Assembly (NCBI GenBank): GCA_015146655.1
Contig: VKHL01000038.1
Span: 149,816 to 213,815 of the forward strand
Direction: 5' to 3'
Source of the DNA: Ochromonas danica
Taxonomy: Eukaryota; Sar; Chrysophyceae; Chromulinales; Chromulinaceae
DNA: 64,000 nt
The notes beneath the pieces are model-generated. The model saw only the letters and a list, made by a program, of their open reading frames with translations, searched no databases and was not told the origin of the DNA. Position numbers and translations under genes: made by a program. This document shows, one piece after another, positions 44,239 to 54,562 of the stretch; position 1 is the stretch's first letter; every line of letters begins with the position of its first letter.

Positions 44239-46607
44239 ATGAACCATCCCACACCTGGTGGTGTTGGTAGCTTAGCCTGTTATCAATGTATTGATCAGGT
44301 TGGTGAAGGTACTTATGGATATGTTTATAAAGCATTAGATAAACGAAGTAATGAGACCGTGGCTTTGAAAAGGTAAACAATCTCCTTCCCTTTCCCTTTT
44401 CTCTCCCCACCACCCAATAGATACCTTATCTGTATTTTCTTCCTTACCTTCTTCTTGTGTGTATGTATTAGATTGATTTTAAATAAGGAAGGACTTGGTT
44501 TCCCACTTTGTGCAGTACGAGAGATAAAGTTTTTGAAGTCTCTCAAGCATAAGAATATTGTACAATTGAAAGAAGTGGTTATCTCTAAAGGATGTGAGCA
44601 TTTAGAACTCCCAGTCAAACCTAGGAATACCAACAACAATAACAACAATAACAATAACAACAACAATGGTAATAATGGTCCCACTGGGGCTCCCTCCACT
44701 TCAGCAGTGATGGATAGTGTGACCATGTCCTCAGTGGATGGTAGTAGAGGAGTGGCAATAGCAGGAGGAAGTATGAACCTTTCTCAAAGGACTGGGGCAG
44801 TAACACAATCAGCAGCAGCAGCACCAGGAGGTGCAGGAAGTTCCCAAGAGAATGATGATGGCAAGGATATCCTCAAACTCTGTGGGAATATCTATTTTGT
44901 CTTTGAATTCATGGATCATGATCTTGGTGGATTAATTGATGCTAAACATAAGTTTTCTTTACGTGCTATAAAATGTATCATGAAACAATTATTTGAAGTC
45001 TTAGACTTCTTAAATGATCGAAAGATTGTACATCGAGATATTAAGACATCTAATATCCTTATCTCTAGTCGATATCATGTTAAATTAGCTGATTTTGGAT
45101 TAGCACGTTCTTTACAATCTGGTGATGGACGTGATTTAAAAGTAGATATGACCAATAATGTGATTACCTTATGGTATCGTCCACCGGAATTATTATTGGG
45201 TGCAGTTCGTTATACTTCTGCTGTTGATGTTTGGTCTGCTGGATGTGTTTTAGCAGAATTAGAATTTGGTCGACCTATCTTACCAGGAAAATCTGAAGCA
45301 GAGCAATTATTGTTAATTTGTCGTGCCATTGGTACCATAACAGAAGATATTTATCCAGGAGTTACTAAATTACCTCATTATGAATCCATGCTAAAGAATA
45401 TGGTACGATATCCACATAGTTTACAACAAATGTGTAATGGTCGTATTTCAGCAGATGGACAACGTCTATTAGAACGTATTCTAGTACCAGATCCAAGTCG
45501 AAGAAGTTCTGCAAAGATTGCACTAACCAACAAGTACTTTTATTCTCAACCATTACCGCCAAATGATCCTTCTGAGTTAGAACCTATGAACGTACCCGAT
45601 GGAACTTCTTATCATGAGTATAAGACGAAGTTGTTACGTAAGCAAAGTCAAGAGGAAACGAAGAAATTGGCAGAAGCTGGTGCCCCGCCACCTCCACCAC
45701 CACCACCAGTTCCAGCTGCCCAACCAACGACTACTGCAACTACTTCCTCGTCTGCTCCTCTTGCAACTTCTGCTCCATCGCTTCAACACCCCATGGAAAC
45801 ATCATCATTCTCTGCGATATCTTCAGCATCCCTTCCTGCTGGTTATGGCCCTGTTGCTCAGTCTGCTGCTCCACTTCCACTTCCTCCACCGCCACTACCC
45901 TCCTCTTCGTCTTCGAATGTTTGGCCTCGTCCTGTCCCTCGACCAAATCAGCCTCATGGTCAAGCACAATATCCTCGCCCTTTCCCTGTGGTTAGATTCT
46001 TTTCTTTGTCTCAACTTCTCTTAATCTGTGGTTTGATCAGATTTCTCTGTGATGATAGGAGAGTGGCGCAAGAGGTAAACACAATGGTCCTGGACAGCAC
46101 CATCATCACATGAAAAAGTCAAGACATGATGATCGAGGTGGAGGAGGAGGAGGCGGTAGTGGTGGTGGGGGAAGAGGTCGAGGTTATCATCAACAACCAC
46201 CACGTTCTGCCTATCCTCCACCTGGTGGTGGTTCTGGACCTCCTCCCCGTCCTCCTATGATGTCATCTGCTCCTCCACCTCCTACCTTCACACAGTTTCC
46301 ATCACTGCCTAGAGGTGATTTTGGTGTTTATGGTGGAAATAGTTTACAACAACCACAACAAGTACAAGTACAACCCGCACCTCGACCAGTGGTGCCGTCA
46401 TACTATGGACCAGGACCCATGCCAACACTCCCACACGTCTCAGCTGCTCCACTGCCTCCTTTTGAGTCTCTTCTTCCTCCTCCACCACCTCTATCTGCCA
46501 TCACCACGAATCCATCACGAGGCAGTGGCTATGGCACTTATTCAGTGAAAAGTGATGTGCATGAACACGTGGGATCGAAGAGAACAGGTCATTGGAATGG
46601 CCACTAG
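44239..46607 (+). CDS. CDK9/CDK12-type cyclin-dependent kinase with large N-lobe insertion
   Basis: Exons 44239-44372, 44472-45990 and 46059-46607 give 733 residues. The kinase has glycine loop VGEGTYGYVYKA, the VALKR Lys, the cyclin-binding helix PLCAVREIKFLKSLKHKNIV, HRDIKTSN at 232-239, DFG at 252-254 and the activation segment TLWYRPPELLLG. The DHDLGGLI hinge region and the PPNDPSELEPM tail are typical of transcriptional CDKs (CDK9, CDK12/13). These phosphorylate the RNA polymerase II C-terminal domain. A stretch of roughly 90 residues (about 88-178), including a run of about 13 Asn and Ser/Ala-rich sequence, is inserted between strands 4 and 5, where relatives have a short loop. The C-terminus is long and rich in Pro, Gly and Arg. 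The last intron (68 nt) is GTTAGA...GATAG. Confidence 0.85.
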
Positions 46608-47214
46608 AAGAGAGAAGAAGATCAAAAGTGTTGTCATTGCCATCCTCCCCTATCCTCCTCCTCCTCCTTGCATTGTGTATAAAGAGACAAAAGAAGATAA
46701 ACTTCTCTCCTTTCCTTCCTTCTCAAATAGTTACAAACTTGCATAAGAAATAGTAACAGTAGACTAGTACGTCAAAAACAAACAAAACTGCAACTAAAAG
46801 AAGGGTGAAGCGAATGCTTCAATGTTTCATAAGTAAAGCTCTGCTTGCATGGATGCAGTCAGTCTTGCAGTCACACCTCATGAAGACAGCATGACCTGCT
46901 GTCATCGTCTTCTGATTTGGAGGAGGAAAGAAAAGAACCACTCAATAAAGCAAACATGCTATAAACGGAAATCTAAATATCGTATCTATATCATGTAAGC
47001 TCATCAAATCTTATCTTATCTATACCTTGAAGGTATTCATTCATATAAAATGTATATATAATTTGGTATTTTTATCAACAGGTGTTATGTTCAAGAAGAG
47101 TAGCAAGCAGGAAGGATGAAGTTAAATGAGCGAGGACAATAAGGTACTATCAACAAAGAAGAACAAAAGCAAACATGGTGATTGAGCCGAAATGACTCAA
47201 AGGACAGTAGAAGT
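46608..47214. other. Gap between convergent CDK and F-box-PHD genes
   Basis: About 600 bp, no gene supported. Probably the two 3' untranslated regions. Confidence 0.5.
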
Positions 47215-48651
47215 TCATGGTAGTTGATAGGGAGATTGTGATGCATGGAGTGGGTCTACTTCTTTGCTCTCCTCTACTTCAGTCACCTCAACTATCATCT
47301 CCCTCTCATTATCAACACTCTGCCTACTGCTACTACTGCTACTTCCACCAGTATAACTGTTACTAGAACTACTACCACTACCATTATCATTATTATTGAG
47401 AGGAGAAGGATTCTCTTTGAACTTCTTTCTCCTGCCATGACCTCTACCAGCACAAAGTCGTTTGCGAATCTTGATGGGCTCTACAAAGCTTTCTCCACAA
47501 CAATCAGGACAGAACCAAGGACCATCCGGTGCTGCATCAATACCAACACAGTCGAAGTGGAACCATTCAATGGAGCATCCCATACTATCACAACCGATCA
47601 TGAAGCTGTCGAACCCACGACCACAAATACAAAAGCTATCCCCACCATCTGATGATTGACCATTACCAGTAGGTTGATCTGCTGGATAGACTTGACGATA
47701 ATAGAAAGGCTGTGTGGAAGGTTGGCTATCAAGAGTAATCTGCAGCAGTTGTTGTCCAAATTCATCGTAGGGTAAAGTTGGCAAATTAGTGAAGATCGTT
47801 CGATCTTCTACAATATCCGGAAGTGGTGCTGGTGGAGGCATAAGAGGAAGAGATGACTGACAATCTTGATGATGATGATCCCCAGCACAGCAGAGAGCTT
47901 GTTGTTGTTGTTGTTGCTGCTGTTGTTGGTGCTTGCCATCGTCTCTCATCCTCACAGCTCGAAGAAAATTGAAAATGGCCTTCTGTCCTCGTACTGCTGC
48001 CCAATGTTCCGCTGTAAGACATGCACCACTTCTTAATCGCCCTGTTAGACGATAATTTGCACCTTTCTTGATACAAAATCTAACTCCTTCAAAGAATCCA
48101 TGATAAGAACAGAGAATCAAGGCGTTAAATCCTCCCACGTCACAGTTATTCACATTGGCTCCATAATGATCCACCAACATCTTCATACACTTTAAATGGC
48201 AACAACGTGCACTCAGTGTTAATAAGGAGTTATTCTCTAAAGTCGCACATCGCCAATTGACATCAAAATCCAATGCATCTGGAAAATACGCTGCAATGAG
48301 CTTTTGTAATTGTTTTGGCGAATCAATAGGTCGCATGAGGATATTACGAGCATTAATAATCAAGAGATCATGTTTTTCCTGTAAGTCTTTCCTCTTCTTA
48401 CGATACGATTTCAAGAATAATTGCTTGAAATGACTTTTGGATCTTAAGGTGAGGGTGGGCAAGGCACTGACTGGTAGGTGGACGCGGAAAGTGATGGCGA
48501 TGACCTTCCAGAAGGACTCATCTTTTGTGTCAAAGCGTTGATACCATGCCTTGCATACTTCAAGGAGTGGTAAGAAGAGGTCAGGAGTGTTTCCCAGGTA
48601 CTGGATTACGGTGACAAGAGGGTAGTCCGAGAGGTCCGGTAGAGACTTCAT
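47215..48651 (-). CDS. F-box, ankyrin and ING-type PHD finger fusion protein
   Basis: Single exon, 478 residues. The N-terminus is an F-box (LPDLSDYPLVTVIQYLGNT, then LLEVCKAWYQRF, FWKVI; residues 4-51). Ankyrin-like repeats span about 138-235 (NSLLTLSARCCHLKCMKMLV, GGFNALILCSYHGFFEGVRF, EHWAAVRGQKAIFNFLRA). After Gln/His-rich and Pro-rich linkers comes a PHD finger at 341-384 (CICGRGFDSFMIGCDSMGCS, IEWFHFDCVGI, GPWFCPDC) with a full Cys4-His-Cys3 ligand set. It is most like the ING-family PHD that reads H3K4me3. A basic stretch (KIRKRLCAGRGHGRRKKFK) follows. The combination suggests an SCF adaptor that recruits a ubiquitin ligase to marked chromatin; this is inference from domains. I know of no family with this exact order. 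Confidence 0.8.
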   Translation of the reverse strand: MKSLPDLSDYPLVTVIQYLGNTPDLFLPLLEVCKAWYQRFDTKDESFWKVIAITFRVHLPVSALPTLTLRSKSHFKQLFLKSYRKKRKDLQEKHDLLIINARNILMRPIDSPKQLQKLIAAYFPDALDFDVNWRCATLENNSLLTLSARCCHLKCMKMLVDHYGANVNNCDVGGFNALILCSYHGFFEGVRFCIKKGANYRLTGRLRSGACLTAEHWAAVRGQKAIFNFLRAVRMRDDGKHQQQQQQQQQQALCCAGDHHHQDCQSSLPLMPPPAPLPDIVEDRTIFTNLPTLPYDEFGQQLLQITLDSQPSTQPFYYRQVYPADQPTGNGQSSDGGDSFCICGRGFDSFMIGCDSMGCSIEWFHFDCVGIDAAPDGPWFCPDCCGESFVEPIKIRKRLCAGRGHGRRKKFKENPSPLNNNDNGSGSSSSNSYTGGSSSSSSRQSVDNEREMIVEVTEVEESKEVDPLHASQSPYQLP

Positions 48652-50671
48652 ATTATTGTGATGTGGTGGTGGTTGTTACTTCGAATTGATTATGATGGAA
48701 AAGCTGGTGACCATACAGAATGAAGCTACAGTAACAATGAGATGATGATGATGATGATGATGTGATGAATGAAAAGAAGGTCAACAACTTCTTCTTTGGA
48801 AAGAAGAGAAGAGAGAGAAGTTGAGAGGTAAAGAACGAGGAGAAGGAAGCGCACAGCAACTACAGAAGCCACACAGAGGCTGGGGAGAGTCTTTGGTGGA
48901 CGTCACCAAGAAAATAATGTCATTGACATCTTGGCCATCCCGTAGAGGAGCTGGGGGGAGAGTTTCGTATTTTCGCATATTCGCAAGTTCAATTCCTCAC
49001 TGTGGTGGAGGACAGTGGTGGTGTTGACAATGTGGCGGTCGGTGAAAAAACCGCATTTTGTGATGTGTTGTTTAACCTAACAAGAAAGGCGAAAATGGAA
49101 GAGAAAAAGTCGCCTTTTCGAGAGACTACCAAAGTTTGGTAGGGAGCGGATTTCTGCTGGCAAATTGGACAAAACTTTTGTTGGCAGCTTGCTGGTGGAG
49201 ATAGTGAGTGATAGCAAAGGATCAGGTCACAATCAAATGAGAAGAGAATGATGGTTGACGCTAAAGTCTACCCGCTTCTTCTTCATCAACAAAGGAAGGA
49301 AATAATACCTTTCTGAAGGCTAATAAGCCATTCTTCATAAGTTGTCAGATATTGACATTGCTTGTTCTGACAAGTATTGCTGTTTTATTCTCGACAGCAT
49401 CATTAATCGTGGTGACTTGCCTCCCTCTCCTCTACTACTACTGTACGATGATTGGGGATTGAGTCAGACACAATCAATGAGACTTGGTATGGTCTTCGGG
49501 CACCAGTATATTATTGTTATATCGCTGGTGGATCCTCTGTGTAAAGGGGCAAGTGGGTAGCTGTTCCGTTAATTGACAGCACGATATGAAATCCTCTCCT
49601 TTTCCTCTCTATTATTTTGTGAGGTTAGGCGAAACAATCAGAGATGACTCGATAGTAGTTATACGCTTTCCTCCGTACTTGAGGCAACATATGCACGTGA
49701 GTTAGGAGCGTGTACTCCTTGCAATGTGATCACTATGGATTCGATAAGAGTCATGCTATCACATGAAGGTGATGATTGTGCGATAGAAGCACATGCAATG
49801 CAGCAAGGCTTGCTAGAAGCCATATACATTGGATTCATATATACTTGAATTGAAAGTGATTGTGCAGTAGAAGCACACAATGTGGTGACACAGTTGCGTG
49901 GTCATATTCCATGCCAAACGTGACGAGGCTTCGATAGTCGCCATTTCTCTGTACGCTATTGTGTGTTGTGAAGTTGATCTGCGACATGAGCATCCAAAGC
50001 AAATTTTGTGCAGACAAAACAGACCACTGATAGTTATCTTAATGATGTAATGACTAAACAGCCAAGCTGATAATTTTCTCTTTATACTGAAAACAACACG
50101 CCTTTTTACTTATTGCTATCTAAAACAATATCGAACCTCCTGTCGGGGAACTTCCACGCCCACCTCATCTTAGGCTCGGTTCCGCGGGCGATGTGTTGCG
50201 TCGATCGCCCCAAGCCCTCCGGCACCCCAACTATGGTCTGGAACCCTTTCTGAGCTTTCTGCAAACTTTTTATCTGTATTTCAGGGTAATCGGAGGAGGT
50301 GAGAGGCGTCATCGATCCTGACTGCAATCAGCCCTCGAGCTTCGAAGACAAATCTAAAGGCTGCTAGTGGAATGTAGTGCTGGAGTGTTCTTATTTGCAT
50401 ACTTAGCTTCCACGTCGCGTTCGACAAACCACCTTTCGTCGCGTTGGTCGTGGTTTCGTGGTCACACAATTTGTATTGAGACCGCTAAATGGTGCAGAAA
50501 GCCCAACGCTGTGATTTTGATAAATACAAAAAAGAGATGAATACACCCCGTGTTCTTAAATGTTAGACAAGACTTGCCTATGTTTGCTAGTGTTTACAAA
50601 AGCTATATTCGCATGAAAACCCGTTCGCCCGTGCACACTACAAACATTCCATCGCAATGTCCGGAATATTA
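48652..50671. other. 2-kb region with no supported gene
   Basis: Mostly low coding potential. There are (GAT)n near 48743-48762 and two similar imperfect segments around 49768-49800 and 49853-49885 (gattgtgc...tagaagcaca). A GC-richer island at about 50130-50470 holds frames on both strands that look partly protein-like but have no recognisable domain. Confidence 0.4.
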
Positions 50672-50902
50672 TTATCTTTTAGAGTCAAGAACACATTGAG
50701 CATTAAAAGCGTAGGTAACAGCATCGATTGGTACTTGATAATTCGCATACAGTTCTTGTTGAATGGTCTTATGATAGTTGCAAATCGATGGATCGATAGA
50801 GTTGGCTGATTCGTACAATTGTACGGCTTTACCTGGGGTAATAATTTTGTTTTCAACAAGAAAATCAATGTTAGAAGTTGGGATCATTCCGCGTTGAGAC
50901 AT
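50672..50902 (-). CDS. Small unrecognised protein, 76 residues
   Basis: The frame starts at ATG 50902 in a good A-rich context (AAAATGTC) and reads MSQRGMIPTSNIDFLVENKI, then GKAVQLYESANSI and ending FNAQCVLDSKR. Even composition and amphipathic segments suggest it is real. It may continue through an intron near its stop, because the next frame over also looks coding up to 50638. Family not recognised. Divergent from the gene at 51334. Confidence 0.45.
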   Translation of the reverse strand: MSQRGMIPTSNIDFLVENKIITPGKAVQLYESANSIDPSICNYHKTIQQELYANYQVPIDAVTYAFNAQCVLDSKR

Positions 50903-51333
50903 TTTAAATTGAACTTCGAAAAAATATTATAATAGCTTTTGATTGAAATTCCAATGGGATTTGATTGTGATGAGAGATGGACAAGGTGAGAGACAAGGTG
51001 ATAGACAAGACAAGATGAGAGAGACAAGATGAGAGAGAGAGAAGGTGCAACACTTTCCAGAGCACCCCCTCAGTAAAAGTGGGTTTAAAAGTCCCAATTA
51101 GTCAGTTTTCCATGTTGCAGTTGACGGGAAAGTTCCGGCGGCTCTGGGGCTGCAGAAGACATTTTCGCTTCTTTTCCGCATTCTTGCCGCAATTTCTCTT
51201 CATTGACTGCCTCATCTCGTCCTTCTGTTTGCTGCTGTCCTTCTGTCTTCACTTTCTTTTTAACCTTGACTAGTTGATATCTATATATATTATATATATT
51301 ATAAAAGAAAATTAAAAAAAAGTTTGAAAGAAA
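50903..51333. other. Bidirectional upstream region
   Basis: 430 bp between two divergent starts, containing imperfect GAGACAAG repeats at about 50972-51045 and an AT-rich (TATA)n stretch at 51280-51300 just upstream of the plus-strand gene. No gene seen. Confidence 0.5.
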
Positions 51334-51893
51334 ATGCTGTCATCAAAACAAAGATTAAGACGTGCTTTAATCGATGGTGATCGTTCTAAAACCCGCCGAG
51401 TAAGTCATTCTTTCTCTTACTCCGGTACTATAACAATGATCTTAATATGTTCCATTGGTTAACTCCATAGATAATTGACGCTGCAGATCGTTCTCCTAGT
51501 CCCCCCTCCTCACCTATGAACAAGGAGATCCCTAATTGCCTTCGCCCTGCCCCTGTGGATTGCACAGCAGTATCTTCCACATTCATTCAGCTGGATGTCA
51601 CTAATGACAAAGCGAAATTTGCTGATTTCGTATTTAATGCTTATAATCAGTGTATCTCACCGACTAAAGTCACGGAGATCGCTTCCCCCAAGAAAGTTGG
51701 CTTTAGTCCACGAGTCACTGTCATTCTTATTCCTGAAAGAAAGGAATACGTCTCTGCCAAGCTTGCTGATTCTCTTTGGTGGAAGCCTGAAGACTTTGAT
51801 AGCTTTAAAGATCAAGCAAAGCATGAGAGACTAATGCGCTCTTTCTATCCTGATATTCACACTAAACCAGTTGCCGTGAACTTTTCTCTCTGA
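51334..51893 (+). CDS. Small protein with a PPP1R15-like motif
   Basis: Exons 51334-51399 and 51471-51893 (71-nt intron GTAAGT...CATAG, phase 0) give 162 residues. The N-terminus is basic (SSKQRLRRALIDGDRSKTRR) and followed by a Ser/Pro patch. The conserved-looking part is VGFSPRVTVILIPERKEYVS, then LADSLWWKPEDFDSFKDQA. The order 'K/R-V-x-F, V-x-V, W, then F-K-x-x-A' is reminiscent of the PP1- and eIF2alpha-binding region of PPP1R15 proteins. I recall similar IPxRxEY...LWW...DxxxFK blocks in stramenopile proteins, but cannot verify them here. Function tentative. Confidence 0.65.
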
Positions 51894-52387
51894 CCTGATC
51901 AAGCAAGAACTCAACCAAGAACCAATTGTCCCATATCCGTCACTTTCTTCTACCATCTATTGAATCTCTTCCTACCATCGTTCTGACTTGTGCGGAAGTA
52001 CTCGTCATGTCTTTCTCGACCAATTTCTTGATGCTTTCGCCTTGTGTATTTTCTATGACGCTCATGTCAAAATCATGCTGCTTTCTGCAACAATGTGGCA
52101 TGTCATGACCTGCAGTATATTATCGATCTTATTTTCCCCCTGTATATATTGAGGAGCTAAGCATGCTGCATTGAAAATTGTAATGCGCATGTGTATATTC
52201 GTATATGCGGCTCTCTTCCATTTTGTGATGTTGCTGTTAATGGTTTCCAAGAGTTCACTTCATTTCGGGACTCTGTATAAAATGAGATGCTTGGTTTTGT
52301 TTTAGTTTGCTGGCAAAAGTGTGAGCATAAACTGTAAGCTTAAATGCAGTTGGCTTTATTTGGTCACTTTGCTTTGTCTTGTAGTCT
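51894..52387. other. Intergenic
   Basis: About 500 bp, no supported gene. An acceptor-like TTGTAG at about 52378-52383 precedes the frame described next. Confidence 0.45.
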
Positions 52388-52841
52388 ACTCTTGTCAAAT
52401 ATCCGGCTGTTCATAGTGTGCAGTCTGGCAGTAGACTTCGGCAAGGGAGAAGGCTTGCAGTGGGTGTAAAAACACGTTTTTCTTCCTCACAAGGAGGGAC
52501 TAATGCCATGTTGAAGAATGAGAGCGACAACAAATGGCAGAGGAGCTCTCACCATAATGATTTCACCAATCGCCTGGAAGAAAGATTCTACAAGTATGAG
52601 CAGTGGAGGCGGTAGTGGTCATGGCGGTAAGGGAGGTGGCAAAGGAGGACAAAGCAAAGGAGGGAGTGGAGCAGGTCATGGTATGGCTGCGACATTGGAA
52701 AAGCATGACGTGAAAGCAGCATCTTCTCTTCCCTCTGCGGAATGCGCACGTGGAAAAGGAAATACACCAGGTGCACCAAGTGGGACAGGCAATCCTGACA
52801 AAGGCAGTCGAGCTAACTACCCACCTCGAGAAGAAAACTAA
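52384..52841 (+). CDS. Uncertain coding region with basic and Gly-rich overlapping frames
   Basis: After an acceptor-like TTGTAG, one frame reads TLVKYPAVHSVQSGSRLRQG and continues, Lys/Arg rich, to a stop at 52615. A second frame, open from ATG 52518 with another ATG at 52596, is strongly Gly-rich (SSGGGSGHGGKGGGKGGQ) and ends at 52841. I cannot choose a gene model: the first may be the last exon of a spliced gene whose start I cannot find. The Gly-rich frame resembles small disordered RNA-associated proteins. Confidence 0.3.
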
Positions 52842-52972
52842 GACCTCAAATTATACATACCTGTACAGTACATACTTTGTCAAATTGTCCATTTCAACAA
52901 CAACTTTGAGTACATACTTTCCCTGCATCTATAATTACTTTTAGGTTAGGATAATGACACAAACTGTTCTAT

Positions 52973-54202
52973 CTAATTCTTTGGAAGAAGCAATCCCATA
53001 GCATTCTTTACATCTATAAGAGTCTTAGAAGCAACAGCATTAGCAGCCTCACGACCTTCCTTCAAAATATCCTCCAGAAAGCGTTCATCTTCCATTACTT
53101 CATAGTATCGCTTTTGAATAGGAGAAAGATGTTCAACGACAGCTTCTGCTAAATAAGGCTTAAATGCACCCCAATTCATGTTTTGAACTTCAGCAAGAAT
53201 CTCTTCGCGGCTCTGACCTGGTCTCACGGCATGAAGAATATTAAGCAAGTTGGTTGCTTCAGGACGATCAGGATTATCCCATTCTAGTCCAATGAAAGCA
53301 TCCGTCTTGCATCGTTTGACCTTCTTTCGAATAGTGTCAGGAGTGTCTAGAAGATTAATGCGAGAATTATCATTCTCTGCTGATTTAGACATCTTGTTTG
53401 TTCCATCTAGTAAGCTCATGATTCGTGCTCCTTCCTTGACGATCATAGCATTAGGTTCACGAAAGACAAGTTCATTTACTTTTGCATTCTTACAGAACAT
53501 ATCATGGAAACGTCGAGCAACATCTCGAGTAAGTTCCAAGTGTTGACGTTGATCTTCACCAACAGGTACAAGATCTGCTTGATACAGTAAAATATCTGCA
53601 GCCATCAAGACAGGATAGTCAAGTAAACCTACTCCAACATTTTCACCTTGCTTAATAGCTTTTTCTTTATATTGGATCATTCGTTCTAACCAATTCATGG
53701 GGGTAATACAATTGAGTAACCAAGTGAGCTCTGAATGAGCAGTGACATGACTTTGTACAAAGATTTTACTAATCTTTGGATCAATTCCTGCTGCAATATA
53801 AGTAGCTGCAGCTTGTAATGTCTCTTTTCGAAGTTTCTTTGGGTCTTGAGGAACAGTAATTGCATGCAAATCCACAACACAGAAAAAGCTTTCATAGTTG
53901 TGTTGAAAATCTACCCATTGCTTGATAGCTCCAAGGTAGTTACCAAGATGTAAAGCACCAGTTGGTTGAACACCTGATAAAATACGCTTTTGACGTAGAG
54001 AATCCTGTGTATTAGAGGATGTCATAGTAGTGGTTGACATCATGGCATGAAGATGCTTTGGGTGTGGATAAAGTGTTGTTGCTTTCATGTTACTCAGTCT
54101 TGGAAGAACATGGAAAGATCTGACTACACCTTTATCCAACATCATGATGAGGAATAGGCAAGCCACAAAGGAAAGACGGACAAGCAAACTGCTAGTAACC
54201 AT
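52973..54202 (-). CDS. Organellar (bacterial-type) tryptophanyl-tRNA synthetase with bipartite presequence
   Basis: Single exon, 409 residues. From about residue 73 it is a complete bacterial-type TrpRS: SGVQPTGALHLGNYLGAIKQ with the HIGH-like HLGN at 85-88, VVDLHAITVPQ, MNWLERMIQYKEK, LMAADILLYQADLVPVGEDQ, and DGTNKMSKSAEN with KMSKS at 269-273. Residues 1-28 form a hydrophobic signal peptide, followed directly by Ser29-Phe30 (VVRSFHVLPR) and a basic, Ser/Thr-rich stretch. A Phe just after signal cleavage is the known entry signal for red-derived complex plastids. The enzyme therefore probably charges tRNA-Trp in the plastid, possibly also the mitochondrion via an internal Met (Met54 or Met55). 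Divergent from the sulfotransferase, about 360 bp apart. Confidence 0.9.
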   Translation of the reverse strand: MVTSSLLVRLSFVACLFLIMMLDKGVVRSFHVLPRLSNMKATTLYPHPKHLHAMMSTTTMTSSNTQDSLRQKRILSGVQPTGALHLGNYLGAIKQWVDFQHNYESFFCVVDLHAITVPQDPKKLRKETLQAAATYIAAGIDPKISKIFVQSHVTAHSELTWLLNCITPMNWLERMIQYKEKAIKQGENVGVGLLDYPVLMAADILLYQADLVPVGEDQRQHLELTRDVARRFHDMFCKNAKVNELVFREPNAMIVKEGARIMSLLDGTNKMSKSAENDNSRINLLDTPDTIRKKVKRCKTDAFIGLEWDNPDRPEATNLLNILHAVRPGQSREEILAEVQNMNWGAFKPYLAEAVVEHLSPIQKRYYEVMEDERFLEDILKEGREAANAVASKTLIDVKNAMGLLLPKN

Positions 54203-54562
54203 AGCTACAAGATGACATGCTCTGCTGCACGACTGCTGTGTGGGTTGTTACCGGAGGTATTTAACTTACGGCCAGGTGGCCTAATCTGGAAGTTTGGAGA
54301 ATGATCGGCACAACTAGGGCTTTTGGGCATTTCTCTTTCATTTCTGATTCAATACTAGTACGAGGTAAATCAACAGATAGCTGAGATCATTTACTATCGA
54401 ATGGTGTATAGATAGTAGACTAAGTACAATTATTCATTAAGTTTTAGTGTAAAGAAGCTGAAAACATCAACACTCAAGCTTATTTTTGCAAAAATACGAC
54501 TTTTGACAGTTTGTCCTACACTCTTGCGCAGATCATACAGCAGCAATCACTAATCACATTCA
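54203..54562. other. Bidirectional promoter region
   Basis: 360 bp between the divergent TrpRS and sulfotransferase starts. No further feature recognised. Confidence 0.5.

Noticed and set aside
45599-46024. Leu/Pro/His-rich frame overlapping the CDK C-terminus
   Set aside because: Out-of-frame reading of the Pro/Ser-rich tail; no evidence for an overlapping gene.
52588-52779. Minus-strand Cys/His/Leu frame opposite the Gly-rich region
   Set aside because: Antisense of GGN-rich sequence; composition artefact.
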